NCBI GenBank assembly: GCA_045105235.1
Contig: JBGCDH010000032.1
Location: forward strand, 195,988-259,987
Reading direction: 5' to 3'
Length of the DNA: 64,000 bases
Source of the DNA: GCA-2684655 sp045105235
GTDB lineage: Bacteria > Planctomycetota > UBA1135 > UBA2386
A program made the position numbers and the translations under genes. The notes beneath the pieces are model-generated. The model had not been told where the DNA came from, ran no database searches, and saw only the letters and a program-made list of their open reading frames with translations. Positions 1 through 8,777 of this stretch are shown here, piece by piece (position 1 is the first letter of the stretch; every line of letters begins with the position of its first letter).

Positions 1-855
1 CTCGTCGCCGAGCAGGTGGTCGTATTCTTTGAGGGCGCAGCCGCAGCCTGCCGAGTTGTTGATGACGATGTCGTCATCGGCGAAGGCCGCGACGTTTTCG
101 CGGGCGAGCAGCTTGGCGCGATCCGGTCGGCCTGCGTGCATCAGCAGAGCACCACAGCAGCGCTGGGCCTTTGGCACGTGCACGTCAAAGCCGTTTTGCA
201 GCAGGACGTCGAGCGTTGCCCGATTGACCCGGCCGAACATCGGCTCCATGACACAGCCGGTAAACAGCGCGACCCGCAGATTGCGGCGGGCAACGCCCGC
301 AGGCGGAACGTGGAGTCCGGTCGGCAGCGGCCGCCGGTCGCGCCCCGGCGGCACGGGGGGCGCGAGTTCGGCCATCTGTCGCGGCAGCAGCCTGAGTTTG
401 GTCGCGAGCCAGCGCAGGCCCATCGATTCGGCGAGTCGCAGCCCCCAAAACATCAAGCGAAGCCGCCCCTGCTTGGCCACGACGTGCCACAGCATCGTGC
501 GCGTAAGCCATGCGGCGATGCCGCGCTTTGGCCGCCGTTGCTCGAGTTCGGCACGCGTCGATTCGAGGATCTCGCCGTACTTCACTCCGGATGGGCATGC
601 GGTCTCGCAGGCGCGGCAGTCCAGGCAGCGGTCGAGGTGCGGGCGAATCGCTTCCGGGTCTTCGACGCGCCCTTCGGCGAGCGCGCGCATCAGGTAGATG
701 CGGCCACGCGGGGACTCCGCCTCGATGCCGAGCACCTGGTGGGTTGGGCAAACCGGCAGGCACAGGCCGCAGTGCACGCAGTCCAACGTGCGCGGATAGC
801 TTGGGCTCTGCTTGTCCGCCGAGCCGTGCCGGGCCGAATCAGATGAAGATTCCAT
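1..855 (-). CDS. glcF: Glycolate oxidase iron-sulfur subunit GlcF (3' end cut by window edge)
   Basis: Electron-transfer subunit of glycolate/lactate-type oxidase, passing electrons from the FAD subunits GlcD/GlcE to the respiratory chain at the membrane. The frame read from ATG at 855 stays open to base 1 (285 codons). The N-terminal part has two ferredoxin-type 4Fe-4S motifs, CVHCGLCLPVCPT near residue 26 and CLDCRACETACP near residue 80. Further on there is a CCG-domain signature (QRCCGALLMHAG) as in GlcF and HdrD-like proteins, and another NSAGCGC stretch near the cut end. The start overlaps the end of glcE by 17 bases, so it is the third gene of a leftward glcD-glcE-glcF operon and probably translationally coupled. 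The last CCG-domain residues and the stop lie beyond the window. Identification is strong from the motifs and operon order. Confidence 0.93.
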   Translation of the reverse strand, partial: MESSSDSARHGSADKQSPSYPRTLDCVHCGLCLPVCPTHQVLGIEAESPRGRIYLMRALAEGRVEDPEAIRPHLDRCLDCRACETACPSGVKYGEILESTRAELEQRRPKRGIAAWLTRTMLWHVVAKQGRLRLMFWGLRLAESMGLRWLATKLRLLPRQMAELAPPVPPGRDRRPLPTGLHVPPAGVARRNLRVALFTGCVMEPMFGRVNRATLDVLLQNGFDVHVPKAQRCCGALLMHAGRPDRAKLLARENVAAFADDDIVINNSAGCGCALKEYDHLLGDE

Positions 856-1966
856 CGGGATCAAGCGCTTCCTTCAGGCGGGAGGTGAGATGCAGCTGGC
901 CGGCATCGGTGGGGGTAGATCGGCCCAGCCGCGAGGCGTCCTCGCTGGCGCGCACCTGCGCCACGATGCCGAGCTTGTGCCACGCTTCGAGCAGCCGGTC
1001 GCTGGTGGCCGCGTTGCCGCTGGCCGCACGAAACCGACAACCTGCGAACCAGCGAACGGGCATGTCGGGGGCGTGCTGATCGATGGTCGCCAGCAAGAGT
1101 TCCAGTTGCGACGGCGTGGCGCCGCCGTCGATCTCTTCGGGGGGCGTGCCTGCGCCTGTTGCTGCGGAGGCGTTGCTGCGGATGCGAGCTGACGAAAGCA
1201 GGTGCTCTTCGCGCTGCCGCTCGTCGGAAGCCATCGCCGTGAGCCCGTGCTCACGGAGCACGGAATCGACGGTTCGTTCGCGACCAGACATCTGCCCGAC
1301 AATCCGAAAGCTGGCATCGCGGCTGCGCTCGAGCGCCAGGACATCGGGCGGAATCGGCAGGCTGCGCAGCGCGTGGGTCTGCGCGAGAGCAGGCGCGCGG
1401 CCCAGCGGTACGCTGGCAAACCAGCGCCGGGCGCGCGGCGCTGGCTTGAGCCGCAGGTGCAGTCGCTTGGCGACAAATAGCCTGCCGTGGCTGCCGACAA
1501 ACAGCTTGTGCACATCGAACCCGGCGACACTCTTGACGACCTTGGCGCCCGATCGAAACGGTGTGCCGTCGGCGAGTGCGCCGTCGAGTCCGAGCAGCAG
1601 GCTGCGCGGCGACTGGCCGGCAATGGAGGCCGGCCCAATCGGATCGCTGGCGAATAGGCCGCCCAGCGAGCCGCTGCCGAGGCAAGGCAACTCGAGCTGG
1701 TGCTCGGCGAGCGCCTGATCGAGCGCGGCGCGCGTGACGCCCGCCTCGACGGTGCAGGTCTGGTCGCCGGCGTCGAGGCGCACAATCGTGTCTAGGCCGC
1801 TCAGGTCGAGCGGTGCGGTTTCGGCGGGCAGCGGCTCACGCTCATGCTGGCGGCTGCCGCAGCCTACGATGCGCACCTTGGCGCCCGGACGCGACTCCCG
1901 GCGGCTGCGGAGCCAGCCGTCGACCTCATCGGCGCAGGTTGGTTGTTCGGAGTTGCTCTGCATCAT
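839..1966 (-). CDS. glcE: Glycolate oxidase FAD-binding subunit GlcE
   Basis: About 375 aa, the usual size for GlcE, the shorter FAD-linked (PCMH-type) subunit of glycolate dehydrogenase. The N-terminal half has the FAD-domain pattern: LDLSGLDTIVRLDAGDQTCT, then the Gly/Ser-rich LPCLGSGSLGGLFASD loop and KVVKSVAGFDVHKLFVGSHG, characteristic of GlcE. A start upstream at 2020 is open, but the ATG at 1966 forms an ATGA overlap with the glcD stop (1965-1963) and removes an unconserved extension, so 1966 is preferred. The central part (around residues 240-290) is Ala/Gly-rich and looks poorly conserved. It is sandwiched between glcD and glcF in one operon. Confidence 0.9.
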   Translation of the reverse strand: MMQSNSEQPTCADEVDGWLRSRRESRPGAKVRIVGCGSRQHEREPLPAETAPLDLSGLDTIVRLDAGDQTCTVEAGVTRAALDQALAEHQLELPCLGSGSLGGLFASDPIGPASIAGQSPRSLLLGLDGALADGTPFRSGAKVVKSVAGFDVHKLFVGSHGRLFVAKRLHLRLKPAPRARRWFASVPLGRAPALAQTHALRSLPIPPDVLALERSRDASFRIVGQMSGRERTVDSVLREHGLTAMASDERQREEHLLSSARIRSNASAATGAGTPPEEIDGGATPSQLELLLATIDQHAPDMPVRWFAGCRFRAASGNAATSDRLLEAWHKLGIVAQVRASEDASRLGRSTPTDAGQLHLTSRLKEALDPDGIFI

Positions 1967-3408
1967 TCGTCCGCTAGCACGCGGTCGACCATCTGTGGCC
2001 ACTTGGCAACCTCGGCGCATGCGTGGCGCTCGGGCAGCGCCTTGCCTGGATTGCAGCGGTCATCGGGATCGAACGTGCGCCGCACGCGGCCCATCACGTC
2101 GAGGTCGTTGTCGTCGAACATCATCGAGACGTGCTCGAGCTTTTCGCTGCCGACGCCGTGCTCGCCGGTAATGCTGCCGCCGAGATCCATGCAGGTCTGC
2201 AGGATCTCTTGGCCGGCGGCAACCGCGCGGGCCGTTGCGTCCGGGTCGCGGCCGTCGAAGCTGATGTTTGGGTGCAGGTTGCCGTCGCCTGCATGAAAGA
2301 CGTTGGTGAGCCGCACGCCGTGTCGTTCGCCGATAGCCGTGATGCGTGTCAGGGCGTCTTCGAGACGGGTTCGTGGCACGACGCCGTCGAGCACGTAGAG
2401 GTCTGTGTCGATGCGCCCCATGGCGCCGAAAGCGCCCTTGCGGCCCTTCCAGAGCCGCTTGCGCTCGTTTGGGTCGGTGGCTTCTTCGACTTGGATCGCG
2501 CCGTGCTGCTGAAAGCATGCACGGCACTCCTCGGCCTCTTCGGTGAGCACGTCGTCGGGGCCGTCGAGCTCGACCAGCAGCACCGCGGCGGCGTCGGATG
2601 GGTAGCCGGCGCGATACACTGAAGCCTCTACCGCCTGGATCGTTGCCTGGTCGAGAATCTCCAGCGCCGCTGGAACCAGGCCGGCCGCGACGATGTCGCC
2701 GACGCTGCGGCAGGCCGCCGACATCGAGGAGAACGCAGCGAGCAGCGTGCGGATCGCGGGCTGGTTGCGGCACAAGCGAACCGTGATTTCGGTCGCGATG
2801 CCAAACGTCCCCTCGCTGCCGCAAAACAGTCCGAGCACGTCGAGCGAGCCCGGCAGGCGCGGTCCCGACGCGTGCCCCAGTCGCGCGATTTCGCCGTCGG
2901 GGAGCACGATGACGGCCCCGAGCACGTGGTCGGTCGTCATCCCATACTTGAAGCAGTGCGGGCCGCCGCTGTTTTCGGCGAGGTTGCCACCGATGGTGCA
3001 GACCGTCTGGCTGCTTGGGTCAGGTGCGTAGTGCAGGCCATGCGGCGTGACCTGGGTGGTCAGATCGAGGTTGACGACGCCGGGCTGCACGACCGCGTAG
3101 AGGTCGTCCGTTGAAACTTGCAGCACCTTGCGCATGCGCGAGCAGTCGATGACAACGGCCTGCGGGCCGGCTGTCGGGCCGCCAGAGAGGCAGGTGCCGG
3201 CGCCGCGCGGTACGAAAGGCACGTTCGCCGCGTGCAGCAGCCTGACAACTGCCTGAACTTCCTTAGTGGTTTCCGGTAGCACCACGGCCCGCGGGCGCGC
3301 CTTGTGCACCGTGAAGCCGTCGCATTCCCAGGCCAGCAAAGAATCTGGACTGGTCAGAACGCGCTCTTTGCCAAGCGCTTGCAGCAGCTGTTTCTCGAGC
3401 GTTGCCAT
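1963..3408 (-). CDS. glcD: Glycolate oxidase FAD subunit GlcD
   Basis: Catalytic FAD subunit (481 aa, family length) oxidising glycolate to glyoxylate, a step in photorespiratory or C2-acid salvage. FAD_binding_4 domain first: PRGAGTCLSGGPTAG near residue 70 and IGGNLAENSGGPHCFKYG near 140. The FAD-oxidase C domain follows, with the metal/substrate motifs HAGDGNLHPNI and GEHGVGSEK. The frame is open upstream to 3615, but the ATG at 3408 (MATLEKQLLQAL) matches the family N-terminus. It is the first gene of the glcDEF operon. Only about 105 bases separate it from the divergent gene at 3514, so the promoters must share that gap. Confidence 0.95.
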   Translation of the reverse strand: MATLEKQLLQALGKERVLTSPDSLLAWECDGFTVHKARPRAVVLPETTKEVQAVVRLLHAANVPFVPRGAGTCLSGGPTAGPQAVVIDCSRMRKVLQVSTDDLYAVVQPGVVNLDLTTQVTPHGLHYAPDPSSQTVCTIGGNLAENSGGPHCFKYGMTTDHVLGAVIVLPDGEIARLGHASGPRLPGSLDVLGLFCGSEGTFGIATEITVRLCRNQPAIRTLLAAFSSMSAACRSVGDIVAAGLVPAALEILDQATIQAVEASVYRAGYPSDAAAVLLVELDGPDDVLTEEAEECRACFQQHGAIQVEEATDPNERKRLWKGRKGAFGAMGRIDTDLYVLDGVVPRTRLEDALTRITAIGERHGVRLTNVFHAGDGNLHPNISFDGRDPDATARAVAAGQEILQTCMDLGGSITGEHGVGSEKLEHVSMMFDDNDLDVMGRVRRTFDPDDRCNPGKALPERHACAEVAKWPQMVDRVLADE

Positions 3409-3513
3409 GGCGAAGTCTGCCGGTGTCCGTCGGTCTCGCCGCTGAGCATAGCCCAAGCCCGGTCGGGTCAAGAATGGCGCCTGTCCGTGCCGATAGCGCG
3501 GCAGGTGAGCCAG

Positions 3514-4755
3514 ATGGTAGATGTTCAGGTCAAGAAGGTTGTAGCCGTCTGCTTCCTCGAAGCAGTCAAATTGACGTTGGAGCACCTGGGTGCGCGGCGC
3601 CTGGAGCTTTCGCAAGAAGGTGTTTCAGGTGGCGCAACCGAGGAGATGACTCGGGTCTACGGTGACTTGCGCCGCGTTCGTGACTACTTGCAGCGGTGCG
3701 TCAGCAGCTATCGCGACGTGGTCTCGCTTGAGCTGGATAGCGGCAGCGCCAGCATGCTGGTTGCGTCGTGCCGGCGCATGGTAGAGGCGATCGAGCACCG
3801 TCTGCACGAACGAGCGCTGCCGGACGATGAGCGCCAGTGGCTGCGCCAGAAGATCCAGGTGCTGTCCGACTGGGCGGTTGAGGTGGCGGGCAAGCCGATC
3901 ATTGACCTGCCACTCGCCCGTGTCAGCACCTTGATTGGCGAGTTTGGACGGGCGCTGACGACACGCATCCAGGGCAAGGTCTGGGGCAATCCCGAAGGCC
4001 GTCAAAAGATCGTTCCGCCAACCGAGGGCAAAGGCCCTTCGTCGGGGGGATCGACCGGGCTGTCGTCATTCGGAGACATGCTGCGGCCCGTCGATGAGCC
4101 TGGCGAGGACGAAGAGCGCGCCCATCCGGCGCCTGGCGGGAGCGACAGCATTGCGACGTCCAGCCCGTTGACGGCCTCGCCTCTGCCTCCCGATGTGGAT
4201 CCGGAAGCGCTCGATACGAGCCGAAACGTCGGCGAATCGTCGATGCTGCCGCCAGCACACGAAGCCGAAGAACAAGGCTCCGGCGGCGAACTCGTCGACG
4301 TCGAGAAGATCCGCGACCCTCGGCTGCGGTCGCTCGCGGCAATGGACATCAAGTCCCTCCAGCGGGCGCAAAGCGCCGGCGACTACCGGGTGGCTGCCGT
4401 TCTCGTCGGAGCGATTGCGGAGTCGGTTGTGCTGGACTATGCGCTGCCGCGTCGCATTGACCTCGGCTTGCCCGAAGAGCCGGAGGCGTGGCCGCTTTCC
4501 GACATCCTGCTCGGCGCTCTTGGTGACGCGGCCCAGCCGCGCGATCGAGCCTTCTGCTTCCATCTCTTCTCGGCGCGCAACCTGCTGCGGCCGAGTCGGC
4601 AGGTGGTCACTCCCGTTGTCGTGACAGCGACGAGCTTCGTGCGCATTCACGAGTTTGTCGGGCGCGCATTCAGCGTGCTTGGCTACGGCATGGGCGTTTT
4701 CAGCGCGGACAGAAGTGACGCTACGGCCCGGGGCGGGGCCGGTTTCGCGCCGTAG
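3514..4755 (+). CDS. Unknown protein with disordered Ser/Pro-rich middle and HEPN-like C-terminus
   Basis: 413 aa, not recognised. The first 170 residues are predicted helical and polar (coiled or helical bundle; includes ERQWLRQKIQVLSDWAVE). Residues about 175-280 are a low-complexity linker rich in Ser, Pro, Gly and acid (PPTEGKGPSSGGSTGLSS). The last 100 residues form a compact helical region (AGDYRVAAVLVGAIAESVV, then RAFCFHLFSARNLLRPSRQ) whose ARN-x4-S layout recalls the HEPN/DUF4145-type helical fold, though the usual R-x4-H is not intact. No signal peptide, so cytoplasmic. The ATG at 3514 is chosen because it clears glcD; the frame is open upstream to 3304, inside glcD. Function unknown; the HEPN resemblance is inference. 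Confidence 0.7.
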   Translation: MVDVQVKKVVAVCFLEAVKLTLEHLGARRLELSQEGVSGGATEEMTRVYGDLRRVRDYLQRCVSSYRDVVSLELDSGSASMLVASCRRMVEAIEHRLHERALPDDERQWLRQKIQVLSDWAVEVAGKPIIDLPLARVSTLIGEFGRALTTRIQGKVWGNPEGRQKIVPPTEGKGPSSGGSTGLSSFGDMLRPVDEPGEDEERAHPAPGGSDSIATSSPLTASPLPPDVDPEALDTSRNVGESSMLPPAHEAEEQGSGGELVDVEKIRDPRLRSLAAMDIKSLQRAQSAGDYRVAAVLVGAIAESVVLDYALPRRIDLGLPEEPEAWPLSDILLGALGDAAQPRDRAFCFHLFSARNLLRPSRQVVTPVVVTATSFVRIHEFVGRAFSVLGYGMGVFSADRSDATARGGAGFAP

Positions 4756-4852
4756 TCCACGCAGTAGATTCACAGCGGGACGGCACAGCCCGCTTGCCAA
4801 CGGGTGCTGCGGGCCCTTCACTGCTCGTGCGATTTCGCATCCAACGAGCACC

Positions 4853-5566
4853 GTGCGCCTTTTTGCTATTAGTGACCTGCACCTCTCCCTCGGCGTTGAC
4901 AAGCCGATGGACATCTTTGGCGAGCAGTGGGTCAACCACGCCGACCGCATGCGGGAGGCTTGGGATGAGATGGTGGCCCCCGAAGACTGGGTGCTGGTCG
5001 GCGGCGATACCTCCTGGGGCCTCAACCTGGCCGAAGCCCAGCCCGATCTGGATTGGCTCGGCGAACGCCCCGGCACCAAGATCCTGATCAAAGGCAACCA
5101 CTGCACGTGGTGGCAATCGCGCAAAAAGGTAGAGGCCGCGATCGACGCGTCGATCTTGCTGCTGCAGAACAACGCCATTGAGATGCCGGATGGCACGGTG
5201 GTCGTCGGCACGCGCCTTTGGGATCCGCCCGATGCGCCGTGGGCTGACGACAAGACGGCGCAGGTGTTTGCGCGCGAACTCGAGCGCTTCAAGCTGTCGA
5301 TCCAGGCCGGCAAGAAGCTCGGCGGCTGCGTCGCGGGTGGCAAGCGCACGATCGCGCTGGTGCACTACCCGCCGCGCTACTCGGATGGCCGCGAAACCGC
5401 CGCCGTCGAATTGATCAAGGAGGCGCAGGCGCAGGTATGCGTCTATGGCCACCTGCACGGCAAGGACCACAAGTACGGCTTCCAAGGGGATGCCGACGGG
5501 GTTCGCTACTACCTGGCCAGCGTCGATGCGATCGACTTCCGGCCGATCCCGATCGAGTTGGCGTAG
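4853..5566 (+). CDS. Calcineurin-like metallophosphoesterase (COG1768-type)
   Basis: 237 aa cytoplasmic metal-dependent phosphohydrolase. Starting at GTG 4853 the protein opens directly with the first metal motif, ISDLHLS (Asp8, His10). It continues with GGDTSWG (about residue 50), GNH (81-83), LVHYPP and the closing YGHLHG, that is, all five metallophosphoesterase blocks in order. It resembles the small phosphohydrolases of COG1768. The residue after GNH is Cys (GNHCTWW), where the superfamily normally has Asp or Glu that buttresses the catalytic His. The gene is followed 18 bases later by a lipoprotein start with a strong ribosome site, so the two may be co-transcribed. Substrate unknown. 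Confidence 0.85.
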   Translation: MRLFAISDLHLSLGVDKPMDIFGEQWVNHADRMREAWDEMVAPEDWVLVGGDTSWGLNLAEAQPDLDWLGERPGTKILIKGNHCTWWQSRKKVEAAIDASILLLQNNAIEMPDGTVVVGTRLWDPPDAPWADDKTAQVFARELERFKLSIQAGKKLGGCVAGGKRTIALVHYPPRYSDGRETAAVELIKEAQAQVCVYGHLHGKDHKYGFQGDADGVRYYLASVDAIDFRPIPIELA

Positions 5567-5584
5567 CCGGTGGAGGCAAGAGCC

Positions 5585-6274
5585 GTGCGGAACCTCAGCG
5601 TGTCTTTGCTTGTTGGCGCCATGGCGCTCGTCATCCCGTCCTGCAGTGCCGCGCCCGAACCGCTTCCGGATGGCGTTGGTGATGGCTTGCTGCACGCCGA
5701 CGAGCAGCCGCCGGAAGGCGCACAGCTCTACCAGCGTCCGGTGTGGCGCATGGGCGACACGTTCACGCTTGTGCGTGGCGAGCAGCTGCGCGGCACGTTT
5801 ACGGTTGTTGAGGCCGACAAACAGGGCTACGCGATCGACATGGGACAGGGGCGCGTGCTGCGCCGCGACCGCGACCTCGGCAACGTGGGCGAATGGCAGG
5901 GCGCAGGCGAAGATGCGACGGCGGTGCGCTTGATGTCACCGGTTGACGTTCGCTACCACTGGCCGCTCTGGGTTGGCAAGACCTGGTCGTGCCGCTTTGT
6001 GGATCGAGTGCGCGGCGGCCGCGCGCTGTTGATGCAGGCCGACTACCGGGTGGAGGGTCAGGATCGCCTTGCCGTGCCGGCCGGCGACTACGAAACACTG
6101 CGCGTGGTGCGCAGCTTGCGGCTGGCCGAGCCCGAAGCCGAGGGCAAGTTTTTGACCCGCACGCAGGTGGCATGGTTTGCGCCAGAGCTCGGCCTCGAGG
6201 TGCGCCAGCTGCTTGGCGATACGCTGGTGGAGCTGGTCGCGTTTGAGCGGGCAGACGGCGGCAGCGGGCAGTAG
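5585..6274 (+). CDS. Secreted lipoprotein, unknown function
   Basis: 229 aa. The start is GTG 5585, preceded by a GGAGG Shine-Dalgarno at 5572-5576 with 8-base spacing; an upstream in-frame GTG at 5570 overlaps that site and is rejected. A signal peptide ends in a lipobox-like VIPSC, so the mature protein is probably a lipid-anchored envelope protein. The body is a single beta-rich domain with many Trp/Arg (VWRMGDTFTLVRGEQ, RYHWPLWVGKTWSC) and a C-terminal RTQVAWFAPELGLEV stretch typical of secreted proteins with DUF3108-like beta folds. The stop codon lies within the loop of a GC-rich hairpin (6257-6285). No specific function can be assigned. Confidence 0.8.
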   Translation: MRNLSVSLLVGAMALVIPSCSAAPEPLPDGVGDGLLHADEQPPEGAQLYQRPVWRMGDTFTLVRGEQLRGTFTVVEADKQGYAIDMGQGRVLRRDRDLGNVGEWQGAGEDATAVRLMSPVDVRYHWPLWVGKTWSCRFVDRVRGGRALLMQADYRVEGQDRLAVPAGDYETLRVVRSLRLAEPEAEGKFLTRTQVAWFAPELGLEVRQLLGDTLVELVAFERADGGSGQ

Positions 6275-6285
6275 CGCCTGCCGCC
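6257..6285 (+). terminator. GC-rich hairpin overlapping the lipoprotein stop codon
   Basis: Arms GGCGGCAG (6257-6264) and CTGCCGCC (6278-6285) pair perfectly around a 13-base loop that contains the TAG stop. There is no clear T-tract after it, so it is only a candidate terminator or stability hairpin for the phosphoesterase-lipoprotein pair. Confidence 0.4.
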
Positions 6286-6349
6286 GCCCGTCTGTGCGCA
6301 CGCAATAGTTCTATTTTTGTGGCCGCATGATGTAGCTAGCTTCGCCTCC

Positions 6350-6778
6350 ATGAACTCGATCCGAAGTGTTCTCTTCCTAGTAGCATTCGTTGCTTCGACG
6401 TCTATCTGCAACGCGGCTTCCGAGATCGCCCAGGGCGCGGTTCCCGCGCCAGTTGTCCTGCCTGAGGAACCGCCGGCGTTTCTCAGCAGCCAAGAGTGGC
6501 GCGTCCACGATGGCAAGGGACAGCCGTTGCCCTACAAGATCGTCTTCACCTGGGTGGGTTTCGACCCCATCACTGGTGAGATGTTCTACGACCTTGACAT
6601 CATCAATATCGACTCGGGCAAGGTTGTTGCGCACGGCGAAGCATCCGACGGATTCGGCGGCTACGTCATCGACGTCTGGACCAGCGACAGCGGCTTGAGC
6701 TACACCTGGGAGTGGCAGGGAGACCACTACAAGAAGGTCGGTGGCACCGCAAACAAGCGCACCTTCTACCCAATGTAG
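6350..6778 (+). CDS. Small secreted protein, unknown
   Basis: 142 aa with a clear Sec signal peptide (MNSIRSVLFLVAFVASTS, cleavage near CNAASE). The mature part of about 120 residues is rich in aromatic and acidic residues (EEPPAFLSSQEWRVHD, VGFDPITGEMFYDLD, YTWEWQGDHYKK) and looks like one beta-sandwich or beta-propeller-blade-sized domain. An upstream in-frame ATG (6317) would put extra residues before the signal sequence, so 6350 is preferred. Base composition is visibly less GC-rich than the neighbours. Not recognised. Confidence 0.75.
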   Translation: MNSIRSVLFLVAFVASTSICNAASEIAQGAVPAPVVLPEEPPAFLSSQEWRVHDGKGQPLPYKIVFTWVGFDPITGEMFYDLDIINIDSGKVVAHGEASDGFGGYVIDVWTSDSGLSYTWEWQGDHYKKVGGTANKRTFYPM

Positions 6779-7111
6779 ACTGCGCCTGCTGCTGCTGCTG
6801 CTGCGGCGAGATAGAAGCGGCAAGCGGTCTCGCCGACATTTGCTGGCAACCGCGGAGCAGCCGGCTCGTAACGACTGCCAGCGCCCGCGGGCAGCTTCCG
6901 ACTATGAGCCGATACGTCAGCGACATTGCATTTACTGACACCGTCAAGGCGGTGCAGGATGAGAAAGGGTCGCGCGAAATCTATCGGACCGGCCGGGCCG
7001 TTGCTCGCAGGGATGGCGTCGATGTTCTCCGTCGGCGCATCGCAGCGATGATGAGACGGTGGGAAACGTCGCGGCCGCGAACGCGACGGCTGCATAAGCC
7101 AGCCCAGCAGC
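6779..7111. other. Intergenic region between convergent genes, with CTG/CTGC microsatellite
   Basis: 333 bases without a credible gene. It starts with a run of CTG triplets (about 6786-6805) and continues with mixed sequence. Open frames here have no ribosome site and no recognisable protein, so they were not called. Confidence 0.6.
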
Positions 7112-8347
7112 TCAGAATCGCGCCACGAACTGGGCGCCGCCGCCGCCGAAGGCTAGCTCGTCGAGCTGCGCGGTCACGATGATGACCAAGAACGCGTTCT
7201 CCGAAAAATCCCAGCGCGTGTTCCAGGCGAGCTTGCCTTCGAAGCGCGAGCGGTCGCGCGTCTCCAGGCCGTCGCGGAAAGCGTCCTGTACGTGGCCTGC
7301 GAATAGCTGCGGCTCGAACGACAGTTTGTCGTCCATGCGCAGGTGCATGCGAGCGATGCCGAACCACTCGCGGCGGTTGGTCCGCAGGTCCATGGCTGGA
7401 TCGTTCGGTCGTAGGCCGGACTCGCGGTGGTAGGTGTGCAGCAGGCCGACGGACCAAGGCGTGCTGCCGTCGTGCCAGTATTCGGCGCGCGCCTGCACAA
7501 ACGTGCGGTGAAAGTGCTCGCGCAGCGGGTCGTTCGCCATCGCAGGTGCCAGCGTCTTGTCGGTGTATTCGGCTTCGACGGCGCCAACGAGCGACGCATT
7601 CTCGCCGAGCTTCTGGCGGACTTCGGCCGTTGCGATGTAGCGCTCGAAGTCCAGTTGGGCCTCGTCGGCAAGCCGCTGCGCGCGCATCGGCAGCTGCGCC
7701 CCGACGTCAAAGGCAACGCGTAGATCGTTCTTGTCGCCGAACGCGCCGGCGAGCTGCAGACCGTAGGGCGCCTGCAGGTAGTCCGTGGTGCGGCTCTTCT
7801 CGCTCGGTGCGTCAACCAGGGTGAGCAGCGCGCGCAGTCCATCGTCGCCATCGCGGAAGAAGAAGCCGCCAAACGAGATGTCGATGTTGCCCTTGTCGGC
7901 AAACGGGGTGCCCTGAGCGATGAGCTGTGTTTCGTCGTCGAGCGCGTAGCGAAGGCCAATGGCGTTGCGCACGAAGCGCGCATCGCGGTGTTCGCCTTGC
8001 AGCACGTGGTAGTCGAAAGCGACGCCGTCGCCTAGCTGCAGCGAGTGGTCGATGCGGCCTTCAAAGGTGAAGTCGCGGCTCGTGACCGAACCAACCGCAT
8101 AGCGCACCTGATTGCCCCACAGCTGTAGCCCGCGGTCATGCCACGGCGGCGTGACGACGTAGGAAAAGCGGTCGAGGAAGTACTCGGTGCCCTGCGAAAA
8201 GTTGCGTCGCACGCCCTCTTCTTCAAAGCCGAGCCAGACGGCGCGGTTGAGATGTTGAGCGTATGCCGTGCGGCCGACGGTCGTCAGGGCTAGCAGCGTG
8301 CAAACGGCGCCGGCGGTGTTTCGGGCCCGCCTTCGGAAACGCTGCAC
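7112..8347 (-). CDS. Outer-membrane beta-barrel protein (porin-like)
   Basis: 411 aa with a Sec signal peptide (cleavage after RTAYA). The mature protein alternates hydrophobic and polar residues in many short strands with aromatic girdles (RDFTFEGRIDHSLQLGDG, VAFDYHVLQGEHRD, LSFEPQLFAGHVQDAF) and ends in Phe (AQFVARF), the BAM-type outer-membrane signature. It therefore probably sits in the outer membrane. Its start lies one base after the stop of the small lipoprotein upstream, so the two form a leftward operon. Transported substrate unknown. Confidence 0.75.
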   Translation of the reverse strand: MQRFRRRARNTAGAVCTLLALTTVGRTAYAQHLNRAVWLGFEEEGVRRNFSQGTEYFLDRFSYVVTPPWHDRGLQLWGNQVRYAVGSVTSRDFTFEGRIDHSLQLGDGVAFDYHVLQGEHRDARFVRNAIGLRYALDDETQLIAQGTPFADKGNIDISFGGFFFRDGDDGLRALLTLVDAPSEKSRTTDYLQAPYGLQLAGAFGDKNDLRVAFDVGAQLPMRAQRLADEAQLDFERYIATAEVRQKLGENASLVGAVEAEYTDKTLAPAMANDPLREHFHRTFVQARAEYWHDGSTPWSVGLLHTYHRESGLRPNDPAMDLRTNRREWFGIARMHLRMDDKLSFEPQLFAGHVQDAFRDGLETRDRSRFEGKLAWNTRWDFSENAFLVIIVTAQLDELAFGGGGAQFVARF

Positions 8348-8348
8348 G

Positions 8349-8744
8349 CTATTTTTCGACGCGCTGCCAGCCGGAGCGATCCATCATCAGGCTGTCGACC
8401 CAGCCGTCGGGGTGCTCCACCTCAAGGTGGACGTAGCCCGTGCCGTTGCCGTCCCAGGCATCGTCGAGCCAGAAGTGGTAGGGATCGGTGACCAGGAAGT
8501 CGCCGACCATCGCTCCCACAAGCATGACGGGGTAAACGGGCACGACCCACATCGCGGCGTTGAGCCACGGGCTGTTGACGTAGATCTTGTGATCCCAGTC
8601 GTCGACGGAGCGGCGCAGCTGGTGTGGGCCGGCGGCGCAGGAGCCCAAAACTGTCGCCGCAAGCAGCGTCGCAGCGAGTCGTGTCAGCTGCGTGGGGCGG
8701 CGTGAGGGGCGGATCGAGCAGTCGCGAACGGATGCGGTCGGCAT
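8349..8744 (-). CDS. DUF3332-like small lipoprotein
   Basis: 131 aa. The N-terminal region carries basic residues then a hydrophobic stretch ending in a lipobox (ATVLGSC), so an inner or outer membrane lipoprotein is expected. The mature part has one hydrophobic hairpin (WVVPVYPVMLVGAMVGDFL) followed by DPYHFWLDD, the layout of DUF3332 proteins. The ATG at 8744 could be replaced by a later start, because 25 residues precede the hydrophobic core. It is the first gene of an operon with the barrel protein 1 base downstream. Function unknown. Confidence 0.7.
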   Translation of the reverse strand: MPTASVRDCSIRPSRRPTQLTRLAATLLAATVLGSCAAGPHQLRRSVDDWDHKIYVNSPWLNAAMWVVPVYPVMLVGAMVGDFLVTDPYHFWLDDAWDGNGTGYVHLEVEHPDGWVDSLMMDRSGWQRVEK

Positions 8745-8777
8745 CCCGGCATCGTAGCCTCTCGACCCGGCTGTGCC

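Noticed and set aside
6712..7182. Rightward frame of 156 codons in the gap after the small secreted protein
   Set aside because: Overlaps the secreted protein end and the opposite gene; contains a CTG repeat translated as Cys-rich sequence.
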